From: Lutispora thermophila DSM 19022
Lineage (GTDB): Bacteria; Bacillota; Clostridia; Lutisporales; Lutisporaceae
NCBI RefSeq assembly: GCF_900142105.1
Contig: NZ_FQZS01000003.1
Location: forward strand, 125,720 to 189,719
Direction: 5' to 3'
DNA length: 64,000 bases
Position 1 is the first letter of the stretch. Every line of letters starts with the position of its first letter. A program made the translations under genes and the position numbers. The notes below the pieces were generated by a model, which saw nothing but the letters and a program-made list of their open reading frames with translations, was not told the DNA's origin and did not search any database. This document shows positions 1-10,203 of this stretch, piece by piece.

Positions 1-1
1 C

Positions 2-745
2 CGCGGAAGTTCCAGCTCTTATACGATCAAGGATGTCCAGACTGTACTTAAAAGCTTAGGTTTGTACACAGGAAAAATTGATGGCATCGCTGGGTCAAAG
101 ACAAAAGAAGCATTGAAAAAGTTTCAAAAGAACAATGGTTTGGTGGCAGATGGCATATTAGGTACCAAAACAGCGCAGAAGCTTTTCGCAACTCAACAGT
201 CAGCTGCAACAGTGGCAAACAGAGGGGACGCAGATCGTAAAGAAGTTACATACAATTCTGCAAGCGATACGAAATATGGAGAATTGTTAGATTGGTGGAC
301 TGAGGTTTCAGAAATATTCTATAGAGGAGCAGAAGCTCAGGTCATAGATTTATGGACAGGTAAAAGTTTTAACGTTATGAGGACCTATGGAAGCAGACAT
401 GCTGACTGTGAAACTCTGACGGCAGAAGATACCAAAATAATGAAGGAGATATACGGGGGCAGTTGGAGTTGGAATAGAAGACCTGTAATTGTAGTGACAG
501 GTGGAAGAAGAATAGCTGGATCTATGGCGGGCATGCCTCATGCAGGGTTGGATTCAAAACCCAAGAATGTTACAGTCAGCGGTAGAAGCGGTGGATATGG
601 AAAAGGTACTAACTTAGATACTATTAAAGGAAACAATATGGATGGTCATTTTGACATTCATTTTCTCAATAGCCGCACCCACGGCACCAACAAAGTGAAT
701 GAAGCACATCAGAAAGCAGTAAAGCAAGCAGCAGGTTTGTTATAA
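2..745 (+). CDS. Peptidoglycan-binding domain protein (5' end outside window)
   Basis: The frame is open from base 2, so the gene begins upstream. The visible N-terminal part is a PG_binding_1-type repeat (about residues 8-60; motifs VLKSLGLYTGKIDG, FQKNNGLVADGILGTKT), which binds cell-wall peptidoglycan. The remaining ~170 residues form a C-terminal domain that I do not recognise by name. It contains DLWTGKSFNVMRTYGSRHAD and a His-rich GHFDIHFLNSRTHG motif that could bind a metal or be catalytic; this is inference. The protein is probably exported and acts at the cell wall. An internal TTG at 62 is not a convincing start, because the PG-binding repeat already begins upstream of it. Confidence 0.8.
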   Translation, partial: RGSSSSYTIKDVQTVLKSLGLYTGKIDGIAGSKTKEALKKFQKNNGLVADGILGTKTAQKLFATQQSAATVANRGDADRKEVTYNSASDTKYGELLDWWTEVSEIFYRGAEAQVIDLWTGKSFNVMRTYGSRHADCETLTAEDTKIMKEIYGGSWSWNRRPVIVVTGGRRIAGSMAGMPHAGLDSKPKNVTVSGRSGGYGKGTNLDTIKGNNMDGHFDIHFLNSRTHGTNKVNEAHQKAVKQAAGLL

Positions 746-763
746 TAAAAAAACGCAGTACGG

Positions 764-799
764 TAAGCTCAGGCCTATGCCTGAGCTTAAACTTTTTTT
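764..799 (+). terminator. Rho-independent terminator
   Basis: A perfect 11-bp stem (764-774 with 779-789) has a CTAT loop and is followed by a run of seven T. It ends the peptidoglycan-binding gene. Confidence 0.9.
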
Positions 800-847
800 G
801 TGGAGTTTCGTATAATGTAATAAATAATTTATAAGGGGGAAGAGTTT

Positions 848-1330
848 GTGAGTGGGGTATATTTCATAGTGAGTACTTTATTGATAGTAATTGGGGTATT
901 GGGAATATTCATACCCGGATTGCCGGGAACAGGACTGGTGTTTATTGGTACATTGATATACGCTTGGGGAACAGGCTTTCAAGCCATTGGATGGGGTACT
1001 CTTGTTATTTTTCTGATTCTTACGTTGATGGCCATGGCAGTTGATTATCTGGCGGGAATCTTGACAGCACAGAAGTTTGGAGCCTCCAAACAAGGCATAG
1101 TGGGCAGTATTATCGGAGGTATAGCAGGGTTGACGATTTTTAATATACCAGGACTTATACTGGGCCAGTTGGCAGGAGTAATAATAGGAGAGCTTATGTT
1201 TGGCAGAAAAATGAATGAATCCATGAGATCCGGTATAGGAGTGTTTATTGGATATTTGCTGGGCAGTATGGTGAAAGTAACCCTAACTACTTTGATTATA
1301 ATTATTTTTTATGTAAAAATCATATTTTAA
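848..1330 (+). CDS. DUF456 family membrane protein
   Basis: This 160-residue protein is almost entirely hydrophobic, with Gly/Pro-rich membrane segments (GVLGIFIPGLPGTGLVF, GTLVIFLILTLMAMAVDYLAG, GGIAGLTIFNIPGLILGQLAG and a C-terminal helix). This matches the DUF456 family (about 160 residues), whose function is unknown. The GTG start at 848 follows a strong AAGGGGGAAGAG ribosome-binding site. It lies between the peptidoglycan-binding gene and guaB but is transcriptionally separated from both by a terminator and by the guaB promoter. Confidence 0.8.
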   Translation: MSGVYFIVSTLLIVIGVLGIFIPGLPGTGLVFIGTLIYAWGTGFQAIGWGTLVIFLILTLMAMAVDYLAGILTAQKFGASKQGIVGSIIGGIAGLTIFNIPGLILGQLAGVIIGELMFGRKMNESMRSGIGVFIGYLLGSMVKVTLTTLIIIIFYVKIIF

Positions 1331-1443
1331 TCCCTATTGATATCATAATTGAATAAAAGAGAGCAATAATATACAGAGTATTAAGCTTTTTTTATAGTCG
1401 AATCATTGAATTGAAGTGAATATTCTGTATTTTTTTCATTCCT

Positions 1444-1472
1444 TTGACAAATATACATAGTTTAAATATAAT
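1444..1472 (+). promoter_or_regulatory. Sigma-A type promoter of guaBA
   Basis: TTGACA at 1444-1449 and TATAAT at 1467-1472 are both perfect consensus hexamers with 17-bp spacing. They lie about 50 nt upstream of guaB. I see no riboswitch-like structure between this promoter and the gene. Confidence 0.85.
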
Positions 1473-1502
1473 TAATGAAACAATAATAAACGGCATTTTT
1501 AA

Positions 1503-2972
<1,470 letters not shown>

Positions 2973-2989
2973 GCGGTGGAAGGCAGAAT

Positions 2990-4519
2990 ATGGAAAAAGA
3001 ATTGGTTTTGATTCTGGATTTTGGTGGACAGTATAATCAGCTTATTGCCAGAAGAGTTAGAGAGCATAATGTCTATTGTGAAGTTGTGCCCTATGATATA
3101 TCCGTTGAAGAGGTAAAAAGGAAAAATCCACAGGGTATAATATTTACTGGAGGTCCTGCCAGCGTATATGAAGAGGGTTCGCCTAAATGCGACCCGGAAA
3201 TATTGAAACTTGGAGTGCCTGTATTGGGCATATGCTATGGTATGCAGCTTATGGCTCATTTGCTGGGAGGCAAAGTAGGTAGAGCGGATAAGAGAGAATA
3301 TGGCAAGACCTTGGTAAGTCTCAGAGAAAGCAGGCTTTTTAAGGGAATAAGTCATGAAGATATATGCTGGATGAGCCATACCTGCTTTGTAGATGTACTG
3401 CCTCCGGGTTTTAAGGTAGCCGCTGATACTGATTCATGTCCTGTAGCTGCCATGTTTGATGAGGACAGAAAGTTATATGGTGTTCAGTTTCATCCGGAAG
3501 TTGAGCATACCCAGCATGGAAAGGAAATGTTGAAAAACTTCCTGTTTGATATATGCAAATTGAGAGGTACCTGGACCACAGGCAGCTTTATAGATGAGGC
3601 AGTAGCTCATATAAAAGAGAAAGTGGGAAATAAAAAGGCTATATGTGCTCTAAGCGGAGGAGTTGATTCCTCAGTGGCAGCCGTACTGGTACATAAAGCT
3701 ATTGGGAACAATCTTACATGCATATTCGTTGATCACGGTCTTTTGAGAAAAGATGAAGGTGATCAGGTAGAACAAGTTTTTAAGGAAAAATTTGATATGA
3801 ATTTAATAAGAGTCAATGCCCAGAGCAGATTCTTAGGTAAATTGGCCGGAGTTACGGAGCCTGAAAGAAAAAGAAAAATCATAGGGGAAGAATTTATACG
3901 AGTATTCGAGGAAGAAGCCAAAAAGCTTGGTAAAATAGATTTCCTTGTTCAAGGTACTATTTATCCAGATGTCATAGAGAGCGGGACAAAAACAGCAGCA
4001 GTTATTAAATCTCATCATAATGTTGGTGGCCTTCCTGAGGATATGGAGTTTGAGCTAATCGAGCCATTGCGACAACTCTTTAAGGATGAAGTAAGGCTTG
4101 TAGGTTTGGAACTTGGAATACCTGAAGATTTAATATGGAGACAACCGTTCCCGGGTCCTGGCCTTGGCATAAGAGTTCTAGGTGAGGTAACAGAAGAAAA
4201 GCTCCACATAGTCAGAGAGTCTGATGCAATTTTGAGAGAAGAGATTAAAAATGCTAATCTCCATAGAAGCATATGGCAGTACTTCACCTGTTTGCCGGAT
4301 ATAAGAAGTGTTGGTGTTATGGGAGATGAGAGAACCTATAGCCACACTGTGGCAATAAGAGCAGTTACAAGCAATGATGCTATGACTGCCGACTGGGCAA
4401 GAATACCCTATGAAGTATTAGAAAGGATATCTTCAAGAATCGTAAATGAAGTAGAGCATGTAAATCGTGTAGTATACGATATAACAAGCAAACCGCCGGC
4501 AACTATCGAGTGGGAATAG
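2990..4519 (+). CDS. guaA: GMP synthase (glutamine-hydrolysing)
   Basis: GuaA aminates XMP to GMP, using ammonia released from glutamine. The 509 residues comprise an N-terminal class I glutamine amidotransferase domain (nucleophile in [15 protein letters not shown], His/Glu in FHPEVEHT), a central ATP-pyrophosphatase domain (P-loop LSGGVDSSV) and the C-terminal dimerisation/XMP domain ending KPPATIEWE. The gene is complete although a mobile element sits only 62 bp beyond its stop codon. It is co-transcribed with guaB. Confidence 0.97.
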   Translation: MEKELVLILDFGGQYNQLIARRVREHNVYCEVVPYDISVEEVKRKNPQGIIFTGGPASVYEEGSPKCDPEILKLGVPVLGICYGMQLMAHLLGGKVGRADKREYGKTLVSLRESRLFKGISHEDICWMSHTCFVDVLPPGFKVAADTDSCPVAAMFDEDRKLYGVQFHPEVEHTQHGKEMLKNFLFDICKLRGTWTTGSFIDEAVAHIKEKVGNKKAICALSGGVDSSVAAVLVHKAIGNNLTCIFVDHGLLRKDEGDQVEQVFKEKFDMNLIRVNAQSRFLGKLAGVTEPERKRKIIGEEFIRVFEEEAKKLGKIDFLVQGTIYPDVIESGTKTAAVIKSHHNVGGLPEDMEFELIEPLRQLFKDEVRLVGLELGIPEDLIWRQPFPGPGLGIRVLGEVTEEKLHIVRESDAILREEIKNANLHRSIWQYFTCLPDIRSVGVMGDERTYSHTVAIRAVTSNDAMTADWARIPYEVLERISSRIVNEVEHVNRVVYDITSKPPATIEWE

Positions 4520-4530
4520 TAAAGAAAATA

Positions 4531-4564
4531 CCCTATAAGCCTTGATATTAAAAGGTTTATAGGG
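4531..4564 (+). terminator. Hairpin after guaA
   Basis: An 11-bp stem (4531-4541 with 4554-4564, one G-U pair) has a 12-nt loop. The T-tract after it is poor, so termination may be weak. It lies on the host side of the element's left end. Confidence 0.6.
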
Positions 4565-4580
4565 TTCATGCTTTAAAAAA

Positions 4581-4598
4581 CGTACTAAAAACGTACTA
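4581..4598. repeat. Left attachment core (att)
   Basis: This is one of two identical 18-bp copies that bound the element; the other is at 18277-18294. It lies 62 bp after the guaA stop and 21 bp from the integrase stop. Internally it is two direct copies of CGTACTA separated by AAAA. Confidence 0.85.
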
Positions 4599-4619
4599 TT
4601 TTATTTTTTATGTGTTATT

Positions 4620-5702
4620 TTATGGTTCTGAATTAAGATTTTTTTCATTAAGTTTTTCTAATCTTTCAGCAACTTCACTATGCTTATTAGGGTATAAATG
4701 GGAATATGTTTGAAGGGTTGTTTCAATATTTTCATGTCCAAGACGTTCACTTATAAGCAGCGGTGAAAAACCCATTTCAATCAATAATGATGCGTGGGAA
4801 TGTCGCAAGTCATGAATTCTGATTTTTTTAATTCCTGATTTTTTACATCCTCTGTCCATTTCATGGTGAAGGTAATATTTTGTTACTTGGAACAACCTTT
4901 CATCAGGTTTATAATCATAAAGCTTGGAAGCATAATCTTGAACAAGTTCACATAAAAAAGGTGGTAATGTTATAACTCTTTTGCTTTTAGGTGTCTTTGG
5001 TTCAAGAATTAAATCTTCATCCTTCATCCTGGCATAGTTCTTATTGATGCTTACTGTTTGGGCTTCAAAGTCAAAATCATTCAATGTTAAAGCAAGTAAT
5101 TCCCCTGACCTCATTCCAGTCCAAAAAAGCAATTCAAATGCAACTTTTGAAGTTGATTTATCTTCCACAGCAGCAATGAATTTCTTAAATTCTTCAACAG
5201 TCCAAAACTGCATTGAATCAGCATTTTTCTTTCCCATGCTTCCACATATCCTTGCAGGATTGGAAGGAAGCTTATAATATTTCATTGCAAAATTGAAGAT
5301 AGCTGAAAGCTGATTATTTACTGTTTTCAAATACGTTTGACTGTAATTCTTTTCACTGGAAATCAATTCATTTTGCCATTTCCTAACCGTTGTTGGGGTT
5401 ATAGTATTAATTGGCATATCCTTGAAATATGGCAATATTTTCAAATCAATTACATATTTCTTATTTTCTAATGTGGTTGGCTTCAATCTGCTTTGGCAAT
5501 CTTCCATATACAGTTCAACCAGGCTTCCAAAAGTCATATCACAGGAAGCATGTGCTTTATTAAGAAATTCCCTTTCAAAAGCTTTAGCTTCCTTTTGAGT
5601 TTTAAATCCTTCCTTCTTCTTTTTCTTCTTGTTACCCATCCAGTCAGTGTAATAAAAGGATGCATACCAAGTACCACGTTTTTCATCTTTGTAAACAGGC
5701 AT
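4620..5702 (-). CDS. int: Tyrosine-recombinase integrase
   Basis: This protein catalyses site-specific integration and excision of the element. At 360 residues it has an N-terminal arm-binding domain (MPVYKDEKRGTWYASFYY), a SAM-like core-binding domain (about 55-155) and a catalytic domain. The catalytic residues are all present: Arg in TGMRSGEL, HDLRH, the GH of LGHENIETTLQ, and the tyrosine in TYSHLYPN. It is transcribed toward the left end, next to its att site, as expected for an integrative element. The ATG at 5702 follows a GAAAGGA ribosome-binding site. Confidence 0.96.
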   Translation of the reverse strand: MPVYKDEKRGTWYASFYYTDWMGNKKKKKKEGFKTQKEAKAFEREFLNKAHASCDMTFGSLVELYMEDCQSRLKPTTLENKKYVIDLKILPYFKDMPINTITPTTVRKWQNELISSEKNYSQTYLKTVNNQLSAIFNFAMKYYKLPSNPARICGSMGKKNADSMQFWTVEEFKKFIAAVEDKSTSKVAFELLFWTGMRSGELLALTLNDFDFEAQTVSINKNYARMKDEDLILEPKTPKSKRVITLPPFLCELVQDYASKLYDYKPDERLFQVTKYYLHHEMDRGCKKSGIKKIRIHDLRHSHASLLIEMGFSPLLISERLGHENIETTLQTYSHLYPNKHSEVAERLEKLNEKNLNSEP

Positions 5703-5737
5703 TATATCATTCCTTTCTTTGAAAAAGGATATAAAAA

Positions 5738-5820
5738 ATAAACCCTTTATATCTCCAAAGGTCTATGATATAATACAATTGACTATATTAGGTACTATAT
5801 CAAACCTTTGGGTTTATAGA
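5738..5820. repeat. Nested inverted repeat upstream of int
   Basis: ATAAACCC and CCAAAGG on the left are mirrored by CCTTTGG and GGGTTTAT on the right, giving a two-part imperfect hairpin in the integrase leader. It could be an RNA leader structure or an integrase/excisionase binding site. I see no clear promoter. Confidence 0.4.
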
Positions 5821-5829
5821 GTATCAACG

Positions 5830-5870
5830 AAAAATCGTTTGGTGTTGCAGTCACTAGGCGATTTTTTTTT
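5830..5870. terminator. Bidirectional terminator between repressor and int
   Basis: The AAAAATCG/CGATTTTT stem (5830-5837 with 5859-5866) has T-runs on both sides. It probably ends the repressor transcript on the - strand. Confidence 0.6.
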
Positions 5871-6399
5871 ATTTGTTGTTTTTTAACCAAACCTGATAAT
5901 CAACCGAATCCTTTATAGTGTTTTGTAATTCTTTAAATTCTGCTTCAGTATAAGTTGCAGCAATTTTATCACTTTTTATTGTCACTGTATATGTTTCTTT
6001 ATCTGCAATTTGTGTTTTACCAATAACCTTTCCATCCTCAATAACATCTTCATAATGCCATTCGAGAACTTCAGGTTGAATTTCAACAGTATAACCAATG
6101 GCTTCTAAATATTTTATAAAGCATTGCCATTCATTTAGTTCTTTTGTAAGTTTACCATCAGGATTAAATTTCATATCAAAATATTTGCCTTTTCCAATAA
6201 GTTCAAAAACTGATACACCAAGAACATCAGCAATTGCATCAAGCATTTCAGTTGAAGGTTCTCTATGGTTGTTTTCATAATTTGCATATGTTGAAACTGG
6301 AATATCTAATTTCTTTGCCATTTCTTTTTGTTTAATACCCTTTTTCTTTCTAACTTCTTTTATTTTAGTACCTATTTTAATAAAATCATTTATTCCCAT
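5869..6399 (-). CDS. XRE-family repressor (CI/Stl-like)
   Basis: This is a 176-residue DNA-binding protein. The N-terminal HTH_3 domain spans about residues 8-66 (IGTKIKEVRKKKGIKQKEMAKKLDIPVSTYANYENNHREPS). The C-terminal ~100 residues are acidic and not recognised. No LexA-type Ser/Lys peptidase motif is visible, so induction by RecA-stimulated self-cleavage is unlikely; derepression by a partner protein would fit, as for SaPI Stl. The gene is divergent from a Cro-like gene across an operator region, which is the usual switch arrangement. Confidence 0.85.
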   Translation of the reverse strand: MGINDFIKIGTKIKEVRKKKGIKQKEMAKKLDIPVSTYANYENNHREPSTEMLDAIADVLGVSVFELIGKGKYFDMKFNPDGKLTKELNEWQCFIKYLEAIGYTVEIQPEVLEWHYEDVIEDGKVIGKTQIADKETYTVTIKSDKIAATYTEAEFKELQNTIKDSVDYQVWLKNNK

Positions 6400-6430
6400 C
6401 TTTGCACCTCCTGAATATAATATAACAAAA

Positions 6431-6531
6431 AATATTCAATTATGCAAATATTTTTTAAAAAATATCTTGAAATATTCATTAATGAATATTATAATAAAAT
6501 TACACTTAAAAAGTATTCGATAATGCAAACT
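6431..6531. promoter_or_regulatory. Three-operator switch region
   Basis: Three related sites of about 17-20 bp lie between the divergent regulators. O1 is near 6433 (TATTCAATTATGCAAATA), O2 is at 6471-6490 (a perfect 20-bp palindrome containing TATTCATTAATGAATA), and O3 is near 6513 (TATTCGATAATGCAAAC). The shared pattern is TATTC-N-A/T-T-A/T-ATG. They are probably bound by the XRE repressor and the Cro-like protein. Confidence 0.7.
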
Positions 6532-6550
6532 TTTGAAGGAAGGTGAAAAC

Positions 6551-6748
6551 ATGAAACTGAATCAAAATAAGTTACTGCTGGCAATGGCAAATGCTTGTAT
6601 AACCATAGGTGAGTTAGCAGAAAAATCTGGCGTTTCAAGACCAGCTTTAACTAAATTTACAACAGGGAAAAGCAATCCAAAACCTGCAACCCTTGGTAAA
6701 CTTGCAAAGGCATTAGGGGTTAAGCCTGAAGAACTTATTGAAGATTAG
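6551..6748 (+). CDS. Cro-like XRE regulator
   Basis: This 65-residue protein is a single HTH domain (LLLAMANACITIGELAEKSGVSRPALTKFTTGKSNP...). The start at 6551 is chosen because GGAAGGTG lies at 6538-6544; the frame also opens further upstream at 6533, but that codon precedes the ribosome-binding site. It is the first rightward gene of the element and faces the repressor, so it is the likely antirepressor-type partner in the switch. Confidence 0.85.
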   Translation: MKLNQNKLLLAMANACITIGELAEKSGVSRPALTKFTTGKSNPKPATLGKLAKALGVKPEELIED

Positions 6749-6765
6749 AAAGGTGGTGTAACAGT

Positions 6766-6954
6766 ATGAAAGTAACTTATAAGAAAGCTGCAAACTTCTT
6801 GACAGCAGAAGATGTTGCAGAACTTCTTGGTGTATCTTTATCAACAGCTTATCGAATTATCAAGAGATTAAATGATGAACTTAAAGCACAAGGTTTTATT
6901 ACTGTTGCCGGAAAAATCTCAAAGCGATACTTTGAACAAAAAGTAGCCTTATAA
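6766..6954 (+). CDS. Small HTH protein
   Basis: This 62-residue protein has a helix-turn-helix (FLTAEDVAELLGVSLSTAYRIIKRLNDELKAQGF) of the type found in plasmid and integrative-element regulators. It follows the Cro-like gene after 17 bp with an AAAGGTGG ribosome-binding site and directly precedes the replication gene. It may be a replication regulator or a directionality factor; the family alone does not decide this. Confidence 0.75.
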   Translation: MKVTYKKAANFLTAEDVAELLGVSLSTAYRIIKRLNDELKAQGFITVAGKISKRYFEQKVAL

Positions 6955-6986
6955 CAATGAATCAGCTATGGAAAGGCGGTGGTGAA

Positions 6987-8891
6987 GTGAACATATATGA
7001 AGAACTATTCCAAGGATTTATTATAACAAAGAATAAAAAGTCCATAGAAAAAATCAAAGGCAGAAACGATTTTAAAACCTTTAACCAAATTAAAGATGAA
7101 CCTGAATTTGCTGGTGTTTTAAAAGAAAATATCGCTTTAATTGACATTGATAATACTGAAATGAGTGATTTACTTTTTAAGATAGTTCAGGACAAAAAAA
7201 TTAATTGTGTTGTTATAAAAACAGGACGTGGCAAGCATTTCTTGTTTAAAAATAATAGTATTACTGCTAATAAAACCAAGTGTAAGCTGGCTATTAGTCT
7301 TGAAGCGGATATAAAGCTTGGGATTAAAGCTTCTTATGAAGTGCTAAAAGCGGATGGGAATTTAAGAGAAGTATTGTTAAATCCAGATGAACTTGATGAA
7401 ATTCCAAAATGGCTTATACCTATTTCAGCTAATATTGAATTTATCAATATGGAAGCAGGTGATGGAAGAAACCAAGCATTATTCAATTACATCCTTACAC
7501 TTCAATCTGCTGATTTTACAATTGAAGAAGCAAGGGAATGTATAAGAATCATCAACCAATATATTTTGAAGGAATCTTTATCAGAAAAGGAAATTGAAAC
7601 AATTTTAAGAGATGAAGCATTTTTAAAACAATCTTTTTTCAAGGGAAGAACCTTCTTACATGATAAGTTTGGGGATTATTTAAAAAACAACAATAACATC
7701 ATCAAAATTGATAATAAACTTCACATGTATTATGAAGGAACTTATATTCAAGATATAGATAAAATTGAAAGAGAGATGTTGAAACATATACCTTTTTTAA
7801 CAGATGCAAAAAGAAAAGAAGTTCTGAAATATCTAAATATTGTTTGTGATGAAAAAGAAAAGGCTGATGCAAAACTTATTGCTTTCAAAAATGGAATATA
7901 CAATATTGAAGATGATTCTTTAATGGATTTTTCACCACAACATGTAATAACAAATAAAATCGATTGGAATTATAATCCTGCTGCTTATTCAGAACTGGCG
8001 GATAAAACTTTAAATAAAATTGCTTGCAATGATAAGGAAGTAAGAATTCTATTGGAAGAATTAATTGGTTATTGTTTTTATAGAAGAAATGAATTAGGCA
8101 AAGCTTTTATTCTCACTGGTACTGGTGCAAATGGTAAGAGTACATTCATTGCTATTTTAAACCGTATACTTGGTGATAAGAACGTTGCAGCACTTGACCT
8201 TAAAGAACTTGGTGACAGGTTTTCAACAGTAACTTTATATGGAAAACTTGCAAATTTAGGTGATGATATTGGAAGTAACTTTATACCAGACCCTTCACTT
8301 TTTAAGAAGATTACAACAGGAGATAAGATTACAGCAGAGCAAAAGGGGCAGCCGAAATTTGAATTTAACCCATATTGCAAATTGATATTTTCCGCAAATA
8401 ATATTCCAAGGATGAATGACAGAAGCAATGCAGTAATTAGGAGGTTAGTTATAATACCATTTGAAGCAAAATTTAGTGATACAGATAAGGATTATGACCC
8501 TGAAATCAAATATAAATTGCAAAGCCAAGAATCAATTGAATATTTAATAAGGCTTGGTATAGAAGGTTTAAAAAGGGTTATTAAAAACAAGAAATTTTCA
8601 ATTTCAGAAAAAATTAAAAAAGAAGTGGATGAATTTGAAATTGAAAACAATCCGGTTCTTGCATTTTTAAAAGAAAGTGAAGAAGAAGATTTTCAAATTG
8701 AAAATGAACCTACAAGCAAGATTTATGAACATTATTGTGTATATTGTAGAAAAAATGGATTTCAAGAAATGTCAAAAACTTCATTTTCAAGACAAATGAA
8801 TCAAATTGCTGGTTATACAACAGCAGTTACAAGACTTAAAGGGGAATTAAGCAGGGTATATATAAAGACTGATAATGTAACTGTAACTTAA
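6987..8891 (+). CDS. Primase/SF3 helicase (P4/D5-type replication protein)
   Basis: This is the element's own replication initiator, about 634 residues. The N-terminal part resembles an archaeo-eukaryotic primase/polymerase domain (acidic ALIDIDN, then VVIKTGRGKHFLF). A D5_N-like region lies at about 270-370. The superfamily 3 helicase domain has Walker A GTGANGKST, Walker B LANLGDDIG and motif C KLIFSANNIP. A C-terminal wing follows. The start is set at the GTG at 6987, just after GGCGGTGGTGAA; the upstream ATG at 6957 has no clear ribosome-binding site. The iteron region immediately follows the gene, as in pri-rep/ori modules. Confidence 0.9.
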   Translation: MNIYEELFQGFIITKNKKSIEKIKGRNDFKTFNQIKDEPEFAGVLKENIALIDIDNTEMSDLLFKIVQDKKINCVVIKTGRGKHFLFKNNSITANKTKCKLAISLEADIKLGIKASYEVLKADGNLREVLLNPDELDEIPKWLIPISANIEFINMEAGDGRNQALFNYILTLQSADFTIEEARECIRIINQYILKESLSEKEIETILRDEAFLKQSFFKGRTFLHDKFGDYLKNNNNIIKIDNKLHMYYEGTYIQDIDKIEREMLKHIPFLTDAKRKEVLKYLNIVCDEKEKADAKLIAFKNGIYNIEDDSLMDFSPQHVITNKIDWNYNPAAYSELADKTLNKIACNDKEVRILLEELIGYCFYRRNELGKAFILTGTGANGKSTFIAILNRILGDKNVAALDLKELGDRFSTVTLYGKLANLGDDIGSNFIPDPSLFKKITTGDKITAEQKGQPKFEFNPYCKLIFSANNIPRMNDRSNAVIRRLVIIPFEAKFSDTDKDYDPEIKYKLQSQESIEYLIRLGIEGLKRVIKNKKFSISEKIKKEVDEFEIENNPVLAFLKESEEEDFQIENEPTSKIYEHYCVYCRKNGFQEMSKTSFSRQMNQIAGYTTAVTRLKGELSRVYIKTDNVTVT

Positions 8892-8893
8892 TT

Positions 8894-9080
8894 TTGTAAC
8901 AAAAGTGTAACAGCATTTAATACTTATAAATAAAAGGTTTTATTAAAAAGTTACACTTTGTTACATTAAAATATAACTTCTTTATGTAAATAACATCATA
9001 GAAAAAAAAATAAATGAATAAAAAAAATATATATATATATTTACACTTAAATAGTGTAACTTTTGTAACAAGTGTAACAC
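8894..9080. other. Probable replication origin: iterons plus AT-rich tract
   Basis: Copies of a TTGTAAC-A(3-4)-GTGTAAC unit occur at 8894-8912 (direct), 8950-8965 (inverted) and 9053-9080 (direct, with an extra half unit). Between the second and third sets is an A/T-only stretch of about 40 bp, including a TA run near 9028-9041, that could be an unwinding element. The position directly downstream of the primase-helicase gene, and iterons flanking an AT-rich block, are the organisation of SaPI-type origins. Confidence 0.75.
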
Positions 9081-9104
9081 AAGGAAGGGAAGGGTGATTT
9101 TAAA

Positions 9105-9488
9105 ATGAAAAAGCTTGATAAACTGATTCAAATGGCTGTAAATCCTAAAGTTGAAAGTATCATGGTTTATAACAAAGGTACTGAAAATGAATATTACATT
9201 GATTTAAGAACTACAAAGAATGAAAAAGGTATTGCAGTTGTTAAACCTATTGCAGACAATGAAAAATACTTTTGGTATGTATGTCCATATTGTCAAGAAA
9301 TACATATTGAAAGTAAAAGATGTTTAAATATAAATAACAAAATACTATGGACAAATTGTAAATATAGGCATCGAATACTTCAATATATTTTAATTGATAG
9401 TAATTTTGAGCCAATCGCAAAAAAGGAACCGTTGGATTCAGAGTTGGAAAGAGAATATAACTTCATGCAAGAGTTTGAAAGGATGTGA
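9105..9488 (+). CDS. Hypothetical element protein with zinc-ribbon-like cysteines
   Basis: This is a 127-residue protein of unrecognised family. It contains CPYCQEIHIESKRC followed by TNCKYRHR, a cysteine/histidine pattern that could bind zinc. It has an AAGGAAGGGAAGG ribosome-binding site and is the first gene after the origin. It overlaps the next gene by 4 bp, so the two are translationally coupled. Confidence 0.6.
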   Translation: MKKLDKLIQMAVNPKVESIMVYNKGTENEYYIDLRTTKNEKGIAVVKPIADNEKYFWYVCPYCQEIHIESKRCLNINNKILWTNCKYRHRILQYILIDSNFEPIAKKEPLDSELEREYNFMQEFERM

Positions 9489-9703
9489 TTAAAATAGACC
9501 ATGTATTAGAAGCAGTCAGTTCACATTATGAAGTTTATAGAGATTTATTCATTGAAGAACATAGGATGGGTAATTATAAAAAACTAACTGATAATCCTTA
9601 TTATGATGAAATTAAAACGATAATTGATGCTATGAACATATTAAGAAAATATCTTGGTTGGGAAACTATCAATCTTAAAGAAGAAGTTAAATTTTACTTA
9701 TAA
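9485..9703 (+). CDS. Hypothetical protein
   Basis: This 72-residue protein has a GTG start overlapping the preceding stop by 4 bp. It is rich in charged and aromatic residues and is predicted helical. I do not recognise it. The overlap and shared direction support it as a real operon member. Confidence 0.5.
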   Translation: MIKIDHVLEAVSSHYEVYRDLFIEEHRMGNYKKLTDNPYYDEIKTIIDAMNILRKYLGWETINLKEEVKFYL

Positions 9704-9722
9704 GATGAAAGGGGAATGTAAA

Positions 9723-10100
9723 ATGTTAAAAAAATTAAATTGGAAAGAAGCTTATGCAAACTGGTTTGAAGATGCTGAACTTCCAGAAATTAAGAAACTT
9801 AACTCTGAAGTGGACAAGCAATTGGAAGATTGGTTACCTGATGAAGTCTTTAATGAAATTTATATGAAAACTGCCGAATTAGAAGCACTTAACCAAGAAG
9901 CAGGTTTTGAAGCTGGATTCAGAGCAGGAATGGTTGCAGCTTTAAAAGCTATTACTAATGTATCTGATGATGATACCATTATAAAAATTACACCTGAAGA
10001 AGTCGCAGAACTTGTTATAAGCGTTAAAGAAATAGGTTCACCTGAAGCAGCTTTTATGGTTGCAAACTTCTTTATTGAAAAGACTGAAGCCACTGCATAA
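9723..10100 (+). CDS. Hypothetical phage-type protein
   Basis: This is a 125-residue acidic helical protein. The stretch LNQEAGFEAGFRAGMVAALKAI resembles short phage/mobile-element proteins with a Gly-rich amphipathic helix, but I cannot name a family with confidence. The ATG at 9723 follows GAAAGGGGAATG; in-frame codons further upstream lie inside the previous gene. Confidence 0.55.
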   Translation: MLKKLNWKEAYANWFEDAELPEIKKLNSEVDKQLEDWLPDEVFNEIYMKTAELEALNQEAGFEAGFRAGMVAALKAITNVSDDDTIIKITPEEVAELVISVKEIGSPEAAFMVANFFIEKTEATA

Positions 10101-10118
10101 TATCTAAGAATTACACAA

Positions 10119-10174
10119 TGGCTTCACATGGTGAATTCTGAACCCCTATATACTAATTATATCATGTGAAGCCA
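10119..10174 (+). repeat. Stem-loop between element genes
   Basis: The arms 10119-10130 and 10163-10174 are perfectly complementary over 12 bp, with a 32-nt loop. There is no T-tract, so it is probably an RNA processing or regulatory structure, not a terminator. Confidence 0.6.
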
Positions 10175-10203
10175 ATAATTTCAATTGGTGGTGGTGGTGA
10201 TTG

